A stretch of 64,000 bases of DNA from an uncultured Bartonella sp. (GTDB taxonomy: Bacteria > Pseudomonadota > Alphaproteobacteria > Rhizobiales > Rhizobiaceae): the NCBI GenBank assembly GCA_945285915.1, contig CALYQL010000003.1, forward strand, positions 1-64,000, in the 5' to 3' direction. The notes under the pieces are model-generated. The model ran no database searches and was not told the DNA's origin. It saw only the letters and a list, made by a program, of their open reading frames with translations. This document shows, in pieces, positions 59,010-64,000 of this stretch (within the stretch, counting starts at the first letter, position 1; every line of letters begins with the position of its first letter). The position numbers were made by a program, and so were the translations under genes.

Positions 59010-59037
59010 CACCAAGTCCAAAAAAGTTTACTTGGTG
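59010..59037. promoter_or_regulatory. Inverted repeat just upstream of the leuC -35
   Basis: CACCAAGT and ACTTGGTG form perfect 8-bp arms 12 bp apart, ending 8 bp before the -35 hexamer: a likely activator (for example LysR-type) site. Confidence 0.45.
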
Positions 59038-59061
59038 AATAATAGCAGCTTCATATTGGCA

Positions 59062-59088
59062 ATAAAAAAGCGGCTAAAAGCCGCTTTT
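59062..59088 (-). terminator. Terminator of rimM-trmD-rplS
   Basis: A perfect 10-bp stem (AAAAGCGGCT/AGCCGCTTTT) with a 3-nt loop and a U-run on the minus strand, about 24 bp past the rplS stop. Confidence 0.9.
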
Positions 59089-59111
59089 CTTTGTAAATCA
59101 CTATTCGGCTT

Positions 59112-59573
59112 TTACTCGGATTTTGCTTCCGAAGCAGGAAGAGGTGCTGCAACTGTATCTGCTGTAACAGCTTCGGCGGCACCTGTGCTTGGCACATCAA
59201 GATTCTTCTTACGATAGTCTTTCTTTTCAGAAATACGCGCAGCTTTACCTGTAAGACCACGAAGGTAATAGAGTTTTGCACGGCGAACGTTACCGCGACG
59301 AACAACTTCAACACCTTCAACAAGTGGTGAATAGACAGGGAATACACGTTCTACACCTTCACCGTAGGAAATTTTACGGACAGTAAATGTCTCATTCAGA
59401 CCACCGCCTGAACGTGCGATACATACACCTTCATAAGCCTGAACACGGGTACGTGTACCTTCAGTAACGCGCACTAAAACGCGAAGTGTATCGCCAGCAT
59501 AAAACATTGGAAGTTTGCGCTTTTCTTCAATTTTTGCGCACTGCTCTGCATTGAGCTGTTCTATAATATTCAT
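59112..59573 (-). CDS. rplS: 50S ribosomal protein L19
   Basis: A 153-residue ribosomal protein at the subunit interface. [51 protein letters not shown] and [36 protein letters not shown] are all canonical bL19. About 35 residues rich in Ala, Thr and Ser follow the core ([18 protein letters not shown]), an alphaproteobacterial tail. It is third in rimM-trmD-rplS, about 180 bp after trmD. Confidence 0.97.
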   Translation of the reverse strand: MNIIEQLNAEQCAKIEEKRKLPMFYAGDTLRVLVRVTEGTRTRVQAYEGVCIARSGGGLNETFTVRKISYGEGVERVFPVYSPLVEGVEVVRRGNVRRAKLYYLRGLTGKAARISEKKDYRKKNLDVPSTGAAEAVTADTVAAPLPASEAKSE

Positions 59574-59752
59574 CGTATCAATCCTTCATGTTCTTCTCGA
59601 ACAGTCAGAGCGCTCAACACTTGCCTGTGAAAATCTGCGTTCCATAAGCTATGCCTCACGGCAGGAGCGGATTCACCATCCATTGTTTTCCGGATGCAGA
59701 TGATAATTCACCTGAAAACGTTGCTTGCCATTACACTATCATATCAAGTGAA

Positions 59753-60451
59753 TCAAGCTTTGCCTTTATTTTTCTCGTAAAGTGCATAAAGATCTGGGCG
59801 TCGTTCTTTTGTAATTTGTTCTGACTGTAATTTTCGCCAATTCTTTATTGCCTGGTGATTTCCCGAAGTTAAAACTTGCGGAATTGTTCTTCCTTCAAAA
59901 ATTTGAGGCCGTGTATAATGCGGGTATTCCAACAATCCGGTTTCAAAACTTTCCTGCTCGCCCGATTCGCTATTACCCATAACACCGGGCAATAGTCGGA
60001 TAATACTGTCAAGTATAACCAACGCAGCAGTTTCACCACCTGATAAAATATAATCACCAATTGAAACTTCTATAAGCTCTCTTGCTTCTATAACCCTTTC
60101 ATCAATTCCCTCAAAACGACCACAAATAAATGTAACACCATTTCCACTAGCGAATTCTCTAGCCATTTTTTGATTAAAAGGTTTACCTCTTGGGCTCATA
60201 AGCAAGCGTGGTACATTGTTATCAACACTATCAATAGCAGCAGCCAGAACATCTGGTTTCATAACCATACCTGCTCCGCCACCAGATGGCGTGTCATCAA
60301 CACTATGATGGCGATCTTTTGCAAAGTCTCTAATCTGCACCGTATCAAGCGACCATAAACCGTTTTCCAGTGCTCTTCCTGCCATTGAGTAACCTAAAAA
60401 GCCAGGAAACATTTCAGGATATAGTGTCAAGACACATGCATGAAAGCTCAT
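59753..60451 (-). CDS. trmD: tRNA (guanine-N1-)-methyltransferase
   Basis: A 232-residue SPOUT methyltransferase that methylates G37 of tRNAs. It starts [25 protein letters not shown]; the knot region has [15 protein letters not shown] and [34 protein letters not shown] 60451 has GAGGA six bases upstream; the open frame reaches further up but inside rimM. trmD overlaps the 3' end of rimM by 38 nt in another frame, so the two are coupled. Confidence 0.95.
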   Translation of the reverse strand: MSFHACVLTLYPEMFPGFLGYSMAGRALENGLWSLDTVQIRDFAKDRHHSVDDTPSGGGAGMVMKPDVLAAAIDSVDNNVPRLLMSPRGKPFNQKMAREFASGNGVTFICGRFEGIDERVIEARELIEVSIGDYILSGGETAALVILDSIIRLLPGVMGNSESGEQESFETGLLEYPHYTRPQIFEGRTIPQVLTSGNHQAIKNWRKLQSEQITKERRPDLYALYEKNKGKA

Positions 60452-60992
60452 TTTTTTCCTCGTCATCATTCTCCGCGTCTTGATCTTCTTTAAGACCCGC
60501 TGCAATAGAATCAATAACAATAAATCCCTCTTCTATTTTTATCTCGGGCACGGCAGCTTTAGAAAAAGGAATAAGAACCATTTTCTGTTTTATAAGCTTT
60601 AATTCCAAAAGATCTCCGCCACCAAAGTCAAATAGTGCGTGAACTGTACCGATTTTTTGCCCCAGTTCATCTTTGACTGTAAGGCCTATCAAATCGGTAT
60701 GATAAAATTCATCTTCATCAAGGTCATCGGGTAGTTGATCCCGCTCAACATATAACTCTGTACCTTTGAGAGATTCTGCCGCGTTGCGATCAGTAACACC
60801 TAAAAAACTGACGATCACAGTGTTTTTTTGTATACGAATATCGTCTATTTCAAATTGTTTCCCATCTTTGTCGTAAAGACTACCATATGCGGCAAGATCT
60901 AAAGGAGCAGCGGTAAAAGTTTTCACTTTGACTTCGCCTTTTGTCCCATGAGCTGCTCCAATTATGGCAAGCTGAACTGGGTGACTGATCAT
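60414..60992 (-). CDS. rimM: Ribosome maturation factor RimM
   Basis: A 192-residue 30S assembly factor with an N-terminal RimM barrel ([18 protein letters not shown]) and a C-terminal PRC barrel ([39 protein letters not shown]). The acidic tail ([17 protein letters not shown]) is encoded by the stretch that overlaps trmD. ATG 60992 gives [16 protein letters not shown]. rpsP, which often precedes rimM, is not here; a divergent sapC gene is. Confidence 0.94.
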   Translation of the reverse strand: MISHPVQLAIIGAAHGTKGEVKVKTFTAAPLDLAAYGSLYDKDGKQFEIDDIRIQKNTVIVSFLGVTDRNAAESLKGTELYVERDQLPDDLDEDEFYHTDLIGLTVKDELGQKIGTVHALFDFGGGDLLELKLIKQKMVLIPFSKAAVPEIKIEEGFIVIDSIAAGLKEDQDAENDDEEKNELSCMCLDTIS

Positions 60993-61142
60993 TTTCAAAT
61001 TCCATCTAACTATTAAGCAGAACATTGTTTCAAGTTATAGAAAACTATAAATCTCAACTTGGTAAGCATTTTTTGACACATTCAGTGCAATAAAGAAAGA
61101 ATGCAACTACAAAGGGTAGTTTCATAATATTAAACCTGGCGG

Positions 61143-61156
61143 TTTTTTTGGGGGGG
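61143..61156 (+). repeat. T7-G7 homopolymer run upstream of sapC
   Basis: Seven T followed by seven G in the 225-bp gap between divergent rimM and sapC, about 60 bp before the sapC start. A run of this kind is prone to slippage. No good -35/-10 pair is positioned by it. Confidence 0.7.
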
Positions 61157-61217
61157 CCACTAAGATTGCAATCACTTAGCCATAATATTTACTGGAGAGT
61201 CTAAAAGGATACCTATT

Positions 61218-62063
61218 ATGACAACAGTTATGCTTTTTTATAAAAATATTGTTCCCATTTCACGAGAAACCCATAAAAATCTAAAATTTAATGATAATAG
61301 AGATATGACTTTCGCCGCCAATACACATTGGGTACCCATTGCTGGTGACGAGTTTTACCAAGTAGCTCTCAACTATCCCATTCTTTTTATGGGATCTGAA
61401 ACACCCGATGGTAAGGTCTCTTATACCCCTGTTGCAATGCTCGGTCTATCCAATGAGAAAAATGACTTTCTGGACGCAGAAAACAAATGGAAAGCAGATA
61501 CATATATCCCCGCTTTTATTCGGCGTTATCCATTTGTTTTAGCTGGAACACCAGATCAGAAAGAACTTACTATCTGCTTCGATTCTGAATCGGGAATGTT
61601 TAATGAGCTTGAAGGTATCGATCTATTCAACAGCGATGGCAGTGTATCTCCCTTTATGGAAAACCGGATCAATTTATTGAACGGCTTCAAAAACAGTATG
61701 GAGCAAACAGCCAAATTTGTTGAAACACTATCAAAAATGGATTTGTTAAAGAAGCAGTCTATCGATATTCGCAACAATGTTGGACAAACAGCACGACTTA
61801 CCAATTTCTGGATCATCGACACAGAAAAATTTAATACATTGTCAGCTGATCAGCTAGGAAAACTGCATAAAGAACATCACCTCGGCTGGATATTTGCCCA
61901 TTTGATGTCGTTAAACAATTTACCATTGTTGTTAAATTTAAGAACCGCCAATGAATTAAGGGACAATTCCAACGCTTTACCAGCTAGCACGAAAGCGTCC
62001 TCATCAGACAATAAAAAAACAGACAATAAGCGGAAGACATCATCTTCCAAAAAAACTAAATAA
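61218..62063 (+). CDS. SapC-family protein
   Basis: A 281-residue protein of the SapC family (named after a Campylobacter fetus surface-array locus gene; function unknown). Family features include the opening FYKNIVPISRETHKNLKF, FAANTHWVPIAGDEFYQVALNYPILF, YIPAFIRRYPFVLA and the acidic EGIDLFNSDGSVSPF. There is no signal peptide or membrane helix. The last 27 or so residues are Ser/Lys/Asp-rich and disordered-looking. AAGGA eight bases upstream supports the start. It lies 57 bp before xerC, with a 32-bp palindrome between, and interrupts the order often seen around rimM. Confidence 0.85.
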   Translation: MTTVMLFYKNIVPISRETHKNLKFNDNRDMTFAANTHWVPIAGDEFYQVALNYPILFMGSETPDGKVSYTPVAMLGLSNEKNDFLDAENKWKADTYIPAFIRRYPFVLAGTPDQKELTICFDSESGMFNELEGIDLFNSDGSVSPFMENRINLLNGFKNSMEQTAKFVETLSKMDLLKKQSIDIRNNVGQTARLTNFWIIDTEKFNTLSADQLGKLHKEHHLGWIFAHLMSLNNLPLLLNLRTANELRDNSNALPASTKASSSDNKKTDNKRKTSSSKKTK

Positions 62064-62097
62064 GTGTGGTGTCTTCCATTAGAAACCAGATATTAAA

Positions 62098-62129
62098 CTC
62101 TGTCATGATAAAATTTTATCATGACAGAG
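62098..62129. repeat. 32-bp perfect palindrome containing the xerC start codon
   Basis: The left arm (CTCTGTCATGATAAAA, 62098-62113) is exactly complementary to the right arm at 62114-62129 with no spacer. The xerC ATG at 62121-62123 lies in the right arm. An extended -10 (TGATAAAAT, 62106-62114) would place transcription start at or next to that A. It could also form a hairpin in the sapC transcript. Confidence 0.9.
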
Positions 62130-63077
62130 ACAACTCTAACCAAAGAGCTTCTACTTGACGCATCAATCGAACTATTAGAAGCACGTAAAACTTGGCTTGA
62201 TCAGCTTCAAAAAACGCGCCGAATGGCGAATTATACAATAGAAGCTTATGAAAGAGATAGCCGGCAATTTTTAACTTTTCTTTGCCAGCATATTGGTCAT
62301 CAACCTTGTTTCAAAGATTTAAATAATCTTCGTGTCGCAGATTTACGATCATATCTTGCTTACCGTAGAAGTAAAGGAATAGGCGCACGTTCACTTGGTC
62401 GAGGTCTTGCGGGTATACGATCCTTTTTGCGGTTTTTATCAACACAAGGTCTGGCAGATGTTCCTGCTGCGCGTATCATACGAACACCAAAGCAACCCAA
62501 ATCCCTACCAAAGCCATTAAGTGTTGCTGATGCTGTCCATCTCGTCGATAAAGGAACACAACCAGATGAGGAACCGTGGATTGCTGCCCGTAATGCTGCT
62601 GTGCTTACATTACTTTATGGGTGTGGTTTACGAATATCCGAAGCACTGGCTTTAACTCCGGAAGATTTTTCCGACAACACGGCAACAAGTATTTACGTCA
62701 AAGGCAAAGGCGGAAAAACTCGGCTAGTACCAGTAATTGCCGCCGTTCATGAGGCCATTGCTGATTATATCAATCGCTGCCCATACATGCTGGTATCCGA
62801 TCAACCAATGTTTCGAGGGGTAAAGGGTGGAATATTGCAGCCAGCAATTATCCAACGCGCTGTCCAACGCTTACGCGCATGTCTTGGCCTTCCTGATACA
62901 GTAACGCCCCATGCATTACGCCATTCTTTTGCGACCCATCTTTTATCACGTGGTGGCGATTTACGTACAATTCAGGAACTGCTTGGGCATTCAAGTCTTT
63001 CCACAACGCAAATATATACTGGCGTAGACACAGACCACCTTTTAGAAATTTATAAAAAGGCTCATCCACGCGCATAA
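62121..63077 (+). CDS. xerC: Tyrosine recombinase XerC
   Basis: A 318-residue site-specific recombinase that resolves chromosome dimers at dif with XerD under FtsK control. The N-terminal SAM-like core-binding domain spans about 20-115. Catalytic residues are visible: R171 (GCGLRISEAL), K196 (VKGKGGKTR), H264 and R267 (HALRHSFATHLL), H290 (LGHSSLSTTQIYT) and nucleophile Y299. It is complete and chromosomal in context, so XerC is preferred over a phage integrase. The ATG has no ribosome-binding site and lies inside a 32-bp palindrome; a leaderless transcript is possible. Confidence 0.9.
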   Translation: MTETTLTKELLLDASIELLEARKTWLDQLQKTRRMANYTIEAYERDSRQFLTFLCQHIGHQPCFKDLNNLRVADLRSYLAYRRSKGIGARSLGRGLAGIRSFLRFLSTQGLADVPAARIIRTPKQPKSLPKPLSVADAVHLVDKGTQPDEEPWIAARNAAVLTLLYGCGLRISEALALTPEDFSDNTATSIYVKGKGGKTRLVPVIAAVHEAIADYINRCPYMLVSDQPMFRGVKGGILQPAIIQRAVQRLRACLGLPDTVTPHALRHSFATHLLSRGGDLRTIQELLGHSSLSTTQIYTGVDTDHLLEIYKKAHPRA

Positions 63078-63143
63078 TTTCTTTTATAAAGAACTCATAA
63101 TTTGCGCAAAATTATAATAAATGCTTAGAATAAATATCGGAAT

Positions 63144-63425
63144 TCAATTGGCTTTCGCTTCAATCGCCAAGGCGTGCACACCACTATCAAGTTCATGTTT
63201 AAGAACATGATTAATTGCACGATGAATATCAACACGCTTTAAACCATTAAATGCGGATGCTGTAATCTTAACACGAAAATGTGTTTCACCTGTGCCGTCA
63301 AAAGAAACGCCATCCTCGTGTTGATGGCCTGCATGAAGATGACTTTCATTAATAACTTCTAAGACTGTAGGGGAAAATGCCGCTTGAAGCTTTTTCTCGA
63401 TTGTTTCTGCAACTGTGCTGGACAT
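63144..63425 (-). CDS. bolA: BolA-family protein
   Basis: A 93-residue protein with the BolA fold: IEKKLQAAFSPTVLEVINESHLHAGH, GTGETHFRVKITASAFNGLKRVDIHRAINHVL and a C-terminal GVHALAIEAKA. The His residues after NESHLHAGHQH are candidate Fe-S ligands shared with monothiol glutaredoxins. It acts in iron-sulfur trafficking or as a stress morphogene. Convergent with xerC and divergent from the J-domain gene, an arrangement seen in Brucella and Bartonella. Confidence 0.93.
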   Translation of the reverse strand: MSSTVAETIEKKLQAAFSPTVLEVINESHLHAGHQHEDGVSFDGTGETHFRVKITASAFNGLKRVDIHRAINHVLKHELDSGVHALAIEAKAN

Positions 63426-63563
63426 TTTATACTTTTAATCCCATATGTGATCGACAAACCAAGCCCGATTCTTTTCCGTAAAGATTGGGCATCAAGATTG
63501 TGGGAATAAAATTTCCTAATGTCAATTCTTGTCAAACATTCCTGTTTTGCGTAAGTCGGCACC

Positions 63564-64000
63564 ATGACAACCACATCGAAACTATTTGACTCTATTCGCA
63601 TCAGTTCAAACAAAAAAAAGAAAGTTGAACCTGAGGTGCCGCAATGCCAATGGGCAGGCTGTGAAAAGCCTGGAACCCATCGTGCTCCTGCTGGCCGCAA
63701 CCATGAAGGACAATATCTTCATTTTTGTATTGATCATGTGCGCGAATACAATAAAAACTTCAATTATTTTTCTGGATTATCAAATGAAGATATCGCAAAA
63801 TTCCAGAAAGATGCTTTAACCGGTCATCGCCCCACGTGGAAAGCTGGCGTAAATGCTTCTGCAAAGAAAACATCGGCGGATTTTTCACGGATTCGTTCGG
63901 GTTCTGCAGCCTATCAAAATCGGGTAAATGATGCCCTCCATATGTTTGGTCAGCAACGCAATACCCAAGCACCACGTAAACTTAAAACACTTGAAGCAAA
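63564..64000 (+). CDS. J-domain molecular chaperone family protein, 3' end beyond window
   Basis: Partial: about 145 codons are seen and the frame is open at the right edge. The protein begins MTTTSKLFDSIRISSNKKKK and then shows CQWAGCEKPGTHRAPAGRNHEGQYLHFCIDHVREYNKNFNYFSG, the cysteine/histidine-rich lead-in typical of a Rhizobiales DnaJ-like family. The J domain with its HPD motif would follow after the window end, so that part is inferred from family knowledge. It is divergent from bolA with about 140 bp between. Confidence 0.8.
   Translation, partial: MTTTSKLFDSIRISSNKKKKVEPEVPQCQWAGCEKPGTHRAPAGRNHEGQYLHFCIDHVREYNKNFNYFSGLSNEDIAKFQKDALTGHRPTWKAGVNASAKKTSADFSRIRSGSAAYQNRVNDALHMFGQQRNTQAPRKLKTLEA

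Noticed and set aside
62098-62129. The palindrome before xerC as a dif site
   Set aside because: dif sites have two 11-bp arms around a 6-8-bp spacer and are not perfect spacer-free palindromes, and this one overlaps a start codon.
62121-63077. The tyrosine recombinase as an integrase marking a genomic island
   Set aside because: Length, motif spacing and the absence of an adjacent tRNA, direct repeats or phage genes fit housekeeping XerC.

Overview
The window is a gene-dense stretch of chromosome from an alphaproteobacterium of the order Hyphomicrobiales (Rhizobiales), most like a Bartonellaceae/Brucellaceae member. The evidence is an F1 ATPase operon atpHAGDC separate from F0 with a long Ala/Lys-rich extension on the beta subunit, a liv operon carrying the small DUF6867 membrane protein, the ftsE-ftsX-ydcF and rimM-trmD-rplS-leuC blocks, an HWE-type histidine kinase, and a Rhizobiales-type J-domain protein divergent from bolA. 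The base composition is AT-rich for this order, which would fit a host-associated, Bartonella-like lineage (gut-symbiont Bartonella keep this much metabolism). The genus is an inference. I found no tRNA, rRNA, CRISPR array, insertion sequence or prophage.

Layout. 1-8 kb: an SUV3-like RNA helicase cut by the window edge, a 740-bp gene-free stretch, rpmF, mtgA, ispA, a YigZ protein, ispG and a DUF883 stress-type membrane-anchored protein. 7-13 kb: a complete branched-chain amino acid ABC transporter (livH-livM-livG-livF-DUF6867-livJ). 13-16.3 kb: a marR-emrB-emrA drug efflux operon with a palindromic operator. 16.5-21.8 kb: the F1 ATP synthase operon. 22-33.7 kb: two poorly characterised membrane/periplasmic proteins, priA, fsa, lptE, leuS, yggS, a stress-type SDR, and pta-ackA. 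34-39 kb: an orphan HWE kinase, hpt, ftsE-ftsX-ydcF and ybaK. 39.4-45 kb: a macB/macA/outer-membrane-factor efflux operon and xthA. 45.4-52.7 kb: lolA, ftsK, amtB, tesB and a ubiquinone-type hydroxylase. 52.9-56.4 kb: sdhCDAB. 56.9-61 kb: a GNAT acetyltransferase, leuC, rplS, trmD, rimM. 61-64 kb: a SapC-family protein, a XerC-type recombinase, bolA and the start of a J-domain gene.

The genes are mostly ordinary; the more interesting signal is regulatory. Several intergenic regions carry near-consensus sites for alphaproteobacterial global regulators: an EcfG-type general stress promoter in front of DUF883; two TTAA-N7-TTAACCAT CtrA boxes, one between hpt and ftsE and one in front of ftsK; a sigma-54 promoter with an upstream TGCA-rich dyad cluster in front of an amtB that lacks its usual glnK partner; an Irr-box-like palindrome in front of sdhCDAB; a MarR-type palindrome in front of marR-emrBA; and a 32-bp perfect palindrome that contains the xerC start codon and an extended -10 element placed for a leaderless transcript. 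I do not see an evident new multi-gene system. All sites are read by eye and have not been scored statistically or tested.
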